A stretch of 64,000 nucleotides of DNA, from positions 62,001 to 126,000 of the forward strand of contig CALLAF010000017.1 in NCBI GenBank assembly GCA_938002605.1, in the 5' to 3' direction. The position numbers and the translations under genes were made by a program. This document shows positions 43,138 to 50,820 of this stretch, one piece after another. Within the stretch, counting starts at the first letter, position 1, and every line of letters starts with the position of its first letter. The stretch is from an uncultured Paracoccaceae bacterium (GTDB taxonomy: Bacteria; Pseudomonadota; Alphaproteobacteria; Rhodobacterales; Rhodobacteraceae). Under the pieces are notes generated by a model, which saw only the letters and a list, made by a program, of their open reading frames with translations, ran no database searches and was not told the DNA's origin.

Positions 43138-43518
43138 ATGCACGTCCTTATTGCGCAAAGTGACATTAACTTAGGGAGGCTGTGGAAACAGCACCTTGAG
43201 CGTTTGCGCGCGAAAGTAACACTGGTACAATCAGGCGAGGGGGCGATTTCTGCGTTGGAAGACCAAGTGTTCGACGTGATTGTGCTTGATCTCGTATTAC
43301 GTGAAGGCAGCGCGTTGGCCGTGGCAGATGTTGCCAACTATCGCCAGCCAAACGCGAACGTCGTATTCGTAACTAACACGTCCTTCTTTTCAGATGGTTC
43401 AATTTTTAACCACAGCCCTAATGCCCGCGCCTTTATCGAAAGCACGACATCGCCCAATGACCTTGCTGCGATTGTTGAACACTATGGCCAGCCTAACCCC
43501 GGCAATGCGGCGCATTAA
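43138..43518 (+). CDS. receiver-domain-only protein with altered active site
   Basis: 126 aa from the ATG at 43138 (GGAG site 8 bases before). It follows the CheY-like fold: MHVLIAQSDINLG, phospho-acceptor candidate Asp51 in VIVLDLVLREG, VVFVTNTSFF for beta4. The acidic pair after beta1 is reduced to Asp9 only (QSDI), and the conserved lysine after beta5 is missing (RAFIESTTSP). It may not be phosphorylated in the usual way. No histidine kinase or output domain is nearby. Its end overlaps the converging glutathione-transferase gene by 26 bases. Confidence 0.75.
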   Translation: MHVLIAQSDINLGRLWKQHLERLRAKVTLVQSGEGAISALEDQVFDVIVLDLVLREGSALAVADVANYRQPNANVVFVTNTSFFSDGSIFNHSPNARAFIESTTSPNDLAAIVEHYGQPNPGNAAH

Positions 43519-44467
43519 AATCAATCACAGGGTTGATCGGGATAATGCGGTTAGGGTTAATCGTGTCATGGCTATAATGATAATGTCTTACGATGTGGTC
43601 CATATCGACGGTCGCTGCGACACCGCCCCATTGATATAATTCGCGGGTGAACCCCATCAGATTTGGATAGTCGATGATCCGTTTGCGGTTACATTTAAAG
43701 TGCAAATGATAAACCGCATCGAAACGGATAAGTGTCGTCCAAAGCCGCCAATCGGCCTCTGTCAGGCGGTCCCCCATCAGATAGCGCTGTGTCGACAGGC
43801 GTTGTTCCAGCCACTCTAAGTTGTCGAAAAGCGGCCCAATGGCGGCATCATAGGCAGACTGGGTGGTGGCGAACCCGGCTTTATACACCCCGTTATTCAC
43901 TGTGTCATAGATTCGGGCATTCACCTGTTGGATGGCGTCACGTAGGTCGCCGGGCCAATAATCATCCGTGTTGCCAGTGATGCCGTCGAAGGCGCTGTTG
44001 AACATGCGGATGATTTCTTCGGATTCGTTCGACACGATTGTACCGCGTTGCTTGTCCCACAGGATTGGGACAGTGACGCGGCCTGAAATGGTTGGGTCTG
44101 CCTTTAGGTAAATGTCGCGGGCGAAAGGGGCGTCGAACAACGTGTCGCCGGTTGCCCCGTCGAAATCGCTTGCAAAGGTCCAGCCATCTGACAGCATGTC
44201 GGGATGTACGACTGATACGGATATATGTTCGGTCAGCCCCTTGATCGCGCGAAAGACCATTGTGCGGTGCGCCCAAGGGCAAGCATGAGAAACATATAGA
44301 TGATAGCGCCCGCTTTGCGCGCTGAACCCGTCAGACCCTGATGGGCCAGCACTGCCATCGGGTGTGATCCAATTGCGAAACGCCGTGGTTGAACGTACAA
44401 ATGCGCCGCCCGTTGTTTTGGTGTCGTACCAAGTGTCTTGCCACACCCCGTCGATCAATTGGCCCAT
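43493..44467 (-). CDS. glutathionyl-hydroquinone reductase (Xi-class glutathione transferase)
   Basis: 324 aa from the ATG at 44467. The Xi-class active site is Cys63-Pro-Trp in YVSHACPWAHRTM, followed by the C-terminal all-helical domain with NNGVYKAGFATTQSAYDAA and RFDAVYHLHFKCNRKRI, as in YqjG/EcGHR. It removes glutathione from glutathionyl-hydroquinones. The preceding ATG at 44494 would add nine residues without family support. It is divergent from the phosphatase gene. Confidence 0.92.
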   Translation of the reverse strand: MGQLIDGVWQDTWYDTKTTGGAFVRSTTAFRNWITPDGSAGPSGSDGFSAQSGRYHLYVSHACPWAHRTMVFRAIKGLTEHISVSVVHPDMLSDGWTFASDFDGATGDTLFDAPFARDIYLKADPTISGRVTVPILWDKQRGTIVSNESEEIIRMFNSAFDGITGNTDDYWPGDLRDAIQQVNARIYDTVNNGVYKAGFATTQSAYDAAIGPLFDNLEWLEQRLSTQRYLMGDRLTEADWRLWTTLIRFDAVYHLHFKCNRKRIIDYPNLMGFTRELYQWGGVAATVDMDHIVRHYHYSHDTINPNRIIPINPVIDFNAPHCRG

Positions 44468-44636
44468 TGTTCCGTCCTTACCTTTGCGTATCATCTTGGT
44501 AGCCGAAGTCTGTGCACAAACCTATGCCGCTTTGGGCGCAGGGTGCGTGCGTAATTGCACAAACCAAATGCTGCATCTGCAAAATATCTTCTTGCGTGGG
44601 GTTGCATCCCGGCGCTGCAACGATGAAGCTAAAAAC

Positions 44637-45410
44637 ATGAAGGCAGCTACTTCACTGGTCGTTTTTTCCGATCTCGACGGGACATTGTTGGATCATGATA
44701 CCTATGCATGGTCTGCGGCTGCACCCGCATTGGCCGCGCTTCGCCGGATTAATGCGCCTCTGATTTTATCTAGCAGTAAAACGGCGGTTGAGATTGCAAA
44801 AATTCAATCGGATTTGGATATTGTCGGAACGCCTGCGATTGTTGAAAATGGCGCAGGCCTGTTGGGGATGGAACATACCGCCGATGACTATGCACGCCTG
44901 CGCGATACCTTGAACGGGATTCCCGTGCAATTGCGCGCGCCATTCGAAGGGTTCGGTGATATGGATGCTGCGCGTATCGCGCAGGTCACGGGGTTAAGCC
45001 TTGCCGGTGCCGTGGACGCAAAATCGCGCGCCTATTCGGAACCGGGCCTTTGGTCTGGCGGTAGCGCAAGCCGCACCACATTTATTTCCGCGCTCGCAGA
45101 TCACGGCGTTTTTGCTCGCGAAGGTGGCCGTTTCTTAACCCTGTCATTCGGCGCGACCAAGGCCGACGGCATGGCGCAAGTCATCGACACCTATAAACCG
45201 CAGCACACGATCGCGCTGGGCGATGCACCGAATGACATCGAAATGCTGGGCGCCGCCGACTATAGCGTTGTGATCGCCAACCCGTCGCGCGCACCCTTGC
45301 CCCCATTGCCGGGCGAGCCATCAGCGAACATCATCAGAACAGAGCAGCCCGGCCCCATCGGTTGGAACGCCGCCGTTCTGTCCATTCTTCAACGGCTTAA
45401 CTTAGACTAA
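44637..45410 (+). CDS. mannosyl/glucosyl-3-phosphoglycerate phosphatase (HAD family)
   Basis: 257 aa HAD phosphatase. Motif I is FSDLDGTLLDHD, motif II SSSKT, and motif IV IALGDAPNDIEMLG; the cap type fits the MPGP subfamily. It should dephosphorylate mannosyl- or glucosyl-3-phosphoglycerate to the free glycerate glycoside, a compatible solute. A longer upstream frame runs back into the divergent gene and is not credible as coding. The glycosyltransferase follows 16 bases later, which supports the pathway role. Confidence 0.85.
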   Translation: MKAATSLVVFSDLDGTLLDHDTYAWSAAAPALAALRRINAPLILSSSKTAVEIAKIQSDLDIVGTPAIVENGAGLLGMEHTADDYARLRDTLNGIPVQLRAPFEGFGDMDAARIAQVTGLSLAGAVDAKSRAYSEPGLWSGGSASRTTFISALADHGVFAREGGRFLTLSFGATKADGMAQVIDTYKPQHTIALGDAPNDIEMLGAADYSVVIANPSRAPLPPLPGEPSANIIRTEQPGPIGWNAAVLSILQRLNLD

Positions 45411-45426
45411 GAAAGAGAACTCCCGC

Positions 45427-46647
45427 ATGGTTGATTTTCATCAAAACGGAAACATCGCAACGCTGCACAATCTGCGCACGCGATCGGATGCCGATATGAC
45501 CTATGCGTTAGAGACCTTTGCGCAGACGCGTAAGATGTCTTTGATTTTGCCCTGCCTCTATTCGGAACTTGAAACCGACGCGATGCCCAATATTTTGGCC
45601 GAACTGTCGAAAGTCACCTATTTGCACCGCATTATCATCGGGCTTGATCGTGCGACTGAAGACCAGTTTCGCCATGCAAAGAAATTCTTTGAGGGATTGA
45701 ACCAAAACCACGTGGTGATTTGGAACGACAGCCCCCGCATGAAAGCGCTTGAAACGCGGCTTGCTGATCTGGGTCTCGCACCGACGGAACAGGGCAAAGG
45801 CAAGAATGTTTGGGCGTCGTTGGGATATTTGATTGGGTGTCAGGATAGTGCGGTGATGGCGATCCACGATTGTGATATTTTAACCTATACCAATGATATG
45901 CTTGCGCGGTTGGTGTATCCGGTCGCGAACCCCACGTTCCCCTATCAGGTCGCTAAAGGATATTACGCCCGTATCGGCAATGACAAACTGAACGGGCGGG
46001 TGACGCGTCTGTTGGTCAGCCCTTTGTTGATCGCGTTAAAGCGGGTGATCGGGGATCGCGATTACATCGATTACCTGCGCAGCTTTCGCTATCCGCTGTC
46101 GGGCGAATTTGCGATGCGTACAAATATATTGCCCGATTTGCGTATCCCTTCTGATTGGGGTCTTGAAATTGGGGTTTTGTCAGAGGCATGGCGCAACCTT
46201 GCGCCGAAAGCCGTGTGTCAGGTCGAAATCGCCGATGCCTACGACCACAAGCACCAAGATCTTAGCCCCGAAGATGCTGCTGCCGGGTTGAACCGGATGT
46301 CGATTGATATTTGCAAAGCCATTTTCCGTAAACTGGCCGCAGATGGCACAGTCTTTACCGCCAATGTGTTCCGGACGCTGAAAGCGACATACTATCGCAG
46401 CGCGCTAGATTTGCTTGAAGCTTATTATAACGACGCCGAAATGAACGGGCTGACGATTGACCGCCACGCCGAAGAACGATCCATCGAACTATTCGCAGAA
46501 AACATCATGCGCGCGGGGCAGTTTTTCTTAGAAAACCCGCATGAAACGCCGTTTATTCCAACATGGAACCGTGTGCATGCGGCCGATCCGGATTTCCTGC
46601 GCGAAATGCAAGAGGCCGTTGCCGCCGATACGGCCGAGTATTCTTGA
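45427..46647 (+). CDS. glucosyl-3-phosphoglycerate synthase-like glycosyltransferase
   Basis: 406 aa. GT-A fold with SLILPCLYSELETDAMPNIL at the N-terminus and the metal motif in AIHDCDILTYTND (Asp-x-Asp). It resembles GpgS-type (GT81) enzymes, which use a nucleotide sugar and 3-phosphoglycerate. Together with the HAD phosphatase 16 bases upstream it forms the two-step route to glucosylglycerate or mannosylglycerate, an osmolyte in marine bacteria. Which hexose is used cannot be read from the sequence. Confidence 0.8.
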   Translation: MVDFHQNGNIATLHNLRTRSDADMTYALETFAQTRKMSLILPCLYSELETDAMPNILAELSKVTYLHRIIIGLDRATEDQFRHAKKFFEGLNQNHVVIWNDSPRMKALETRLADLGLAPTEQGKGKNVWASLGYLIGCQDSAVMAIHDCDILTYTNDMLARLVYPVANPTFPYQVAKGYYARIGNDKLNGRVTRLLVSPLLIALKRVIGDRDYIDYLRSFRYPLSGEFAMRTNILPDLRIPSDWGLEIGVLSEAWRNLAPKAVCQVEIADAYDHKHQDLSPEDAAAGLNRMSIDICKAIFRKLAADGTVFTANVFRTLKATYYRSALDLLEAYYNDAEMNGLTIDRHAEERSIELFAENIMRAGQFFLENPHETPFIPTWNRVHAADPDFLREMQEAVAADTAEYS

Positions 46648-46850
46648 TGCCGCGGATCAATCATTAATCGCCGCTTATCTGATTGCTCCGACCGCGCGCG
46701 CGCCTTATACGAATCCCCAGACGAAGCCCTTTCAGGGCCAGAACGGTTGGAGGCGCGGCGGTCGACCCAAAAAGGGGACCAAAGCACCACGTCGTCAAAT
46801 CCTGCATTTTTGCGGGACCTCTGGTCATGAACCCACAACGGAGAGATCAG
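46648..46850 (+). other. 203-base leader ahead of the cbiX-cob cluster
   Basis: No gene is supported here. A short palindrome GCCCTTTCAGGGC (46727-46739 region) and GC-rich runs are present. I looked for the cobalamin riboswitch elements (GCCACTG, B12 box) and did not find them. It should hold the promoter of the rightward cobalamin cluster. Confidence 0.5.
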
Positions 46851-47066
46851 ATGCGCCTATTGTTAACGTCAATCCTAGTTATGACCGGTTCCGCCGCAGC
46901 GGCCCATCCCGGTCATTGGGCCGAAGCAGCTGGCCACGACCATTGGGCAGCGGGCATCGCGATCGGGTTGGCTGGTTTGGCGGCACTTTGGGGCGCGGCA
47001 AAAGGCAAGAAAGAAAAAGAAAACGTCGAAGAAGCCGAAGAAGAGCCTGAAGGCGAAGCTGCATGA
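46851..47066 (+). CDS. small membrane protein (DUF6732-like), start of the cob cluster
   Basis: 71 aa from the ATG at 46851 (CGGAGAG ribosome site). Signal-like start MRLLLTSILVMTGSAAAA, then HPGHWAEAAGHDHW with four histidines, one membrane helix (AAGIAIGLAGLAALWGAA) and a charged Lys/Glu tail. The His cluster suggests metal contact. Its stop overlaps the cbiX ATG by 4 bases (ATGA), so it is coupled to the cobalt chelatase gene. The family name is from memory of Rhodobacteraceae annotations. Confidence 0.7.
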   Translation: MRLLLTSILVMTGSAAAAHPGHWAEAAGHDHWAAGIAIGLAGLAALWGAAKGKKEKENVEEAEEEPEGEAA

Positions 47067-48289
47067 AAACCGGGGTCATGATCTGCGGCCACGGGTCGCG
47101 CAGCCAGTCCGCCGTGGATGAATTTGCGACGCTAGCCGAAAAACTACCCGCCTATCTGCCGGATGATTGGCTGACAGACTATGGCTATCTCGAATTTGCG
47201 AACCCTGTGATCCGTGACGGGCTGGACCGTTTGCGTGATGCGGGTTGCGAACAGATTTTGGCGGTACCGGGGATGTTGTTTGCGGCGATGCACGCGAAAA
47301 ACGATATCCCAACTGTGTTGAACACCTATGCGACCAAACATGGTGTCAAGGTCAGCTATGGCCGCGAACTGGGTGTTGATCCCAAGATGATCGCTGCCGC
47401 TGCTGACCGCATCCAAGAAGCCGTCGATCAAGCCAATGCAGATCATGGTGCGCTGCCACTGACGGAAACCTGTTTGGTTGTGATTGGGCGCGGCGCATCC
47501 GACCCGGATGCCAATGGTAATGTGTCCAAGGTCGCGCGCATGCTACAAGAGGGCATGGGCTTTGGTTGGTGCGAGGTCGGCTATTCTGGTGTGACCTTCC
47601 CGTTGGTCGAGCCCTGTCTGACACATGTTGCGATGTTGCCCTATAAGCGGGTTATCGTTTTCCCCTATTTCTTATTCTCAGGTATTTTGATCGACCGGAT
47701 TTACGGTTTCACCGATCAGGTCGCGGCTGAACATCCGGGGATCGACTTCGTCAAAGCTGGTTACTTGGGTGATCACCCAAAGGTGCTTGAAACCTTTGCC
47801 GAACGGATCATGGAGCAAAACAGCGACACACCGCCACCCAATTGCGGGATTTGCGGCTATCGCAGCCAGGTGCTCGCGCTTGAAGACGGTAAAAACCACG
47901 CGATCTCTGTCGAAGAACGCAGCCATCCTGCCTTTGGTGCAGTGCCCCCACCCACCTGCGTTTTGTGCAAATACCGGACCCAAGTTCTTGGCTTTGAGGC
48001 CGAGGTCGGCGCGGTTCAAGAAAGCCACCACCACCACGTCGAAGGCCAAGGGGCCAATGCGCCTGGGTCAAACGTGTCCGATTGCCAGTTGTGTGATCTA
48101 TTCTGTACCGGGATGTGCCGGTTAGAAGCGACGCACGATCACGATCACCACCATCATGATCACCACCATGATCATACACATCACCACCACCATCATGATC
48201 ACGACCACGATCATCATCACGCAGTCTATCCGCATGCTGATCACCCGCATGGCCCTGAAAGTGCGCGTAAATCACCGGCGAAACCCTGA
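47063..48289 (+). CDS. cbiX: sirohydrochlorin cobaltochelatase-like CbiX with Cys repeats and His-rich tail
   Basis: 408 aa. Residues 1-250 are a two-part CbiX domain: CGHGSRSQSAVDEFATLAEK, AVPGMLFAAMHAKNDIP with its His, and FPYFLFSGILIDRI. Beyond it are two copies of a C-x-x-C-x-Y-R-x-Q-V-L repeat (Cys261/264 and Cys299/302), a third cluster Cys341-x2-Cys344-x3-Cys348-x3-Cys352, and a tail (358-396) made almost only of His and Asp. CbiX normally inserts cobalt into sirohydrochlorin in the anaerobic pathway; the extra part may hold Fe-S and stored cobalt. It is coupled to the gene before it. Confidence 0.85.
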   Translation: MKTGVMICGHGSRSQSAVDEFATLAEKLPAYLPDDWLTDYGYLEFANPVIRDGLDRLRDAGCEQILAVPGMLFAAMHAKNDIPTVLNTYATKHGVKVSYGRELGVDPKMIAAAADRIQEAVDQANADHGALPLTETCLVVIGRGASDPDANGNVSKVARMLQEGMGFGWCEVGYSGVTFPLVEPCLTHVAMLPYKRVIVFPYFLFSGILIDRIYGFTDQVAAEHPGIDFVKAGYLGDHPKVLETFAERIMEQNSDTPPPNCGICGYRSQVLALEDGKNHAISVEERSHPAFGAVPPPTCVLCKYRTQVLGFEAEVGAVQESHHHHVEGQGANAPGSNVSDCQLCDLFCTGMCRLEATHDHDHHHHDHHHDHTHHHHHHDHDHDHHHAVYPHADHPHGPESARKSPAKP

Positions 48290-48291
48290 TT

Positions 48292-48927
48292 ATGCGCCCT
48301 TATGAAAAAGACCCAAACGCGATTTACGCGCAAAGCTTCGCTACCGTGCGCGCAGAGGCACGGTTGGAGCGTTTCGCGCCTGATATGCGTCCTTTGATCA
48401 CGCGGGTCATTCACGCCTGCGGCATGGTTGAGGTCGCAGATCGTTTGGCGTTTTCTGCGGATGCTTATGCTAGGGGTCACGCGGCCTTGCAGGCTGGCGC
48501 GCCGATCCTGTGCGATTGCGAAATGGTTGGGGCGGGCATTATCCGTCGTTACCTGCCCGCAAATAATGATGTCATTGTGACCTTGAACCGTGACGGTGTT
48601 CCCGCCCGAGCTGCCGACATTGGCAATACGCGGTCAGCAGCGGCTGTAGAGCTGTGGCAAGAGCACCTTGAAGGCGCTGTTGTGGCCATTGGCAATGCGC
48701 CAACAGCCTTGTTTCACTTGCTTGAATTGCTAGACGCTGGTTGGCCCAAACCGGCTGTTATCCTTGGGTTCCCTGTGGGGTTTGTTGGGGCTGCAGAAAG
48801 CAAGGCCGAATTGGCCGCGAACCCACGTGGTTGCGATTACGTCGCGCTGCGCGGGCGGCGCGGCGGGTCTGCGATTGCTTCGGCTGCGGTGAATGCGCTG
48901 GCGGCAGGGTTGCCCGAAGATGGCTGA
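48292..48927 (+). CDS. cobH: precorrin-8X methylmutase CobH
   Basis: 211 aa. It moves the C11 methyl to C12, giving hydrogenobyrinate. The catalytic histidine lies in TRVIHACGMVEVADRL; DCEMVGAGI, IGNAPTALFHLLEL and VGFVGAAESK are conserved in CobH/CbiC. It follows cbiX by 2 bases and overlaps cobL by 8 bases. Confidence 0.95.
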   Translation: MRPYEKDPNAIYAQSFATVRAEARLERFAPDMRPLITRVIHACGMVEVADRLAFSADAYARGHAALQAGAPILCDCEMVGAGIIRRYLPANNDVIVTLNRDGVPARAADIGNTRSAAAVELWQEHLEGAVVAIGNAPTALFHLLELLDAGWPKPAVILGFPVGFVGAAESKAELAANPRGCDYVALRGRRGGSAIASAAVNALAAGLPEDG

Positions 48928-50122
48928 ACCTTGGTTGCATATCGTCGGTATTGGTGAGGACGGATTGGATGGGCTGACCCCGGCGACCCGCGCCGTGGTC
49001 GCGGCCGCCGAAGTGATCATTGGTGGCAAACGCCATCACGCGCTTGCCGCGAACAAACATGCCCAACAGATTGCATGGCCTTCGCCGTTTGATGCGATGG
49101 TTGACACGATTAATGGATTGCGCGGACGCCGTGCGGTGATCTTGGTCACGGGTGATCCGCTGTGGTTTTCAGTTGGGGCGCGTATAGGGCGGGCGATTGA
49201 TCCGTCAGAAATCATCTACCACCCGCAACTCTCGGCGTTTCAATTAGCAGCGGCGCGCATGGGCTGGTCTCTACCAGATGTTGAAACTTTGACTGTTCAC
49301 GGGCGCCCGGTTGAACAAATGATCGCCTTTATCCAGCCGGATGCCCGGCTGTTGGTGCTGACCACCGGGGCAGAGACGCCAGCGCAAATCGCCGCGTTTT
49401 TGACTGAACGGGGCTTTGGTAAATCGCGCATGTCGGTTCTGGCCGCGATGGGTGGCAAAGACGAAGCACGGTTTGACGGCATTGCCGAAGATTGGCATCA
49501 CACGGTGCCCGCGTTCAATACGTTGGCCGTTGAATGTATTGCTGCCCCTGATGCGGCGCTTTTGCCGCGTGTGCCGGGGCTCGCGGATAATCTGTTTCAG
49601 TCCGACGGCACCATGACCAAGCAAGAGGTGCGCGCAGCTACTGTCGCCAAGCTCATGCCGATGCGCGGCGCGCTGTTGTGGGATATCGGGTCGGGTTGCG
49701 GGTCGGTTGCTATCGAATGGATGCGCGCGGCGCGCTATGCGCGGGCGATCGGAATTGAACCGCGCGCTGATCGGCGCAGCATGGCGGCAGCGAATGCGCT
49801 GGCGCTTGGCGCACCAAAGCTGGCGTTGGTTGATGGCACCGTACCAGAGGCACTGGCTGGACTTGATGCCCCAGATGCGATCTTTATCGGCGGTGGCCTG
49901 AGCGTTGAAACTTTCACAACGGCATGGGCTGCGCTGCGCCCGTTGGGGCGTTTGGTGGCAAATGCCGTCACGCTTGAAAGCGAAGCTATGTTGATTGCGC
50001 TTCACAAAGAATACGGCGGTGATTTGGTGAAAATCGCAACGCACCGGGCAGAGCCTGTCGGGCGGCTGACTGGTTGGCGTCCAGCGATGCCCGTCACACA
50101 GTGGAGCCTTGTGAAACGATGA
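48920..50122 (+). CDS. cobL: precorrin-6B C5,15-methyltransferase (CbiE-CbiT fusion) CobL
   Basis: 400 aa from the ATG at 48920. Residues 1-205 form a CbiE tetrapyrrole methylase (LHIVGIGEDGLDGLT, ILVTGDPLWFSVGARI); residues 215-400 form CbiT, a class I methylase with LLWDIGSGCGSVAIEWMRAA. The fused enzyme methylates C5 and C15 and decarboxylates the acetate side chain. The end overlaps the start of cobI (ATGA). Confidence 0.95.
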   Translation: MAEPWLHIVGIGEDGLDGLTPATRAVVAAAEVIIGGKRHHALAANKHAQQIAWPSPFDAMVDTINGLRGRRAVILVTGDPLWFSVGARIGRAIDPSEIIYHPQLSAFQLAAARMGWSLPDVETLTVHGRPVEQMIAFIQPDARLLVLTTGAETPAQIAAFLTERGFGKSRMSVLAAMGGKDEARFDGIAEDWHHTVPAFNTLAVECIAAPDAALLPRVPGLADNLFQSDGTMTKQEVRAATVAKLMPMRGALLWDIGSGCGSVAIEWMRAARYARAIGIEPRADRRSMAAANALALGAPKLALVDGTVPEALAGLDAPDAIFIGGGLSVETFTTAWAALRPLGRLVANAVTLESEAMLIALHKEYGGDLVKIATHRAEPVGRLTGWRPAMPVTQWSLVKR

Positions 50123-50820
50123 CTGGGATTTTGTATGGTGTCGGGCTGGGGCCCGGTGCGACAGACTTGATGACCTTGCGCGCGGCGCGGCTGATTGAAA
50201 ACACAGGCGTGATCGCATACCCGTCGCTGGCGGGTGGCGATAGTTTTGCCCGCGCGATTGCTGCTGATTTGATTGCGCCGGGCGCACAAGAAATCATCAT
50301 GGACGTGCCCATGACGGTTGAACGGGCCCCTGCGCAAGCGGCCTATGATCAAGGGGCCGCGCAGATCGCGGCGGCACTTGATGCTGGCCAAGATGTTGTC
50401 TGCCTTTGCGAAGGTGACCCGTTTTTCTACGGTTCTTTTATGTATTTGTACGCACGTCTGTCAGGACAGTATCGGGTCGAAGTCGTGCCCGGTGTGACAT
50501 CAATCACCGCCTGTGCCGCGCGTGCGGGCATGCCGCTGGCTGCGCGCAATGAGCGGCTGACAGTCCTGCCGGGGCCGCTGCCCTCTGACGAATTGCGCAG
50601 CCGTATCGATGGGGCCGAAAGTGTCGTGATCATGAAGGTCGGACGGCATATCGCAAAGATTCGCGCCGTGATCGCTGATCTTGGGCTGACCGATCAAGCC
50701 ACCTATGTGGAACGCGCAACATTGCCGCAAGAAGTCGTGCTGCCACTGTCTGAGGCCCCAGAAAAGGCCCCGTATTTTTCTATGATTTTGCTTACAAAAG
50801 GGGCCGATCCATGGCTTTGA
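50119..50820 (+). CDS. cobI: precorrin-2 C20-methyltransferase CobI
   Basis: 233 aa, uroporphyrinogen-III-methylase-like class III SAM enzyme. YGVGLGPGATDLMTLRAARL is the N-terminal signature, with CEGDPFFYGSFMYLY and VPGVTSITACAAR in the SAM site. It starts inside the cobL stop and overlaps the cbiG-cobJ start by 10 bases. Confidence 0.95.
   Translation: MTGILYGVGLGPGATDLMTLRAARLIENTGVIAYPSLAGGDSFARAIAADLIAPGAQEIIMDVPMTVERAPAQAAYDQGAAQIAAALDAGQDVVCLCEGDPFFYGSFMYLYARLSGQYRVEVVPGVTSITACAARAGMPLAARNERLTVLPGPLPSDELRSRIDGAESVVIMKVGRHIAKIRAVIADLGLTDQATYVERATLPQEVVLPLSEAPEKAPYFSMILLTKGADPWL

Noticed and set aside
44364-44636. 91-residue N-terminal extension of the phosphoglycerate-glycoside phosphatase
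   Set aside because: It overlaps the divergent glutathione-transferase gene and lies before the conserved motif I start typical of the family.
46648-46850. Cobalamin riboswitch ahead of the rightward cbiX-cob cluster
   Set aside because: Neither the GCCACTG element nor a B12 box is present on either strand.
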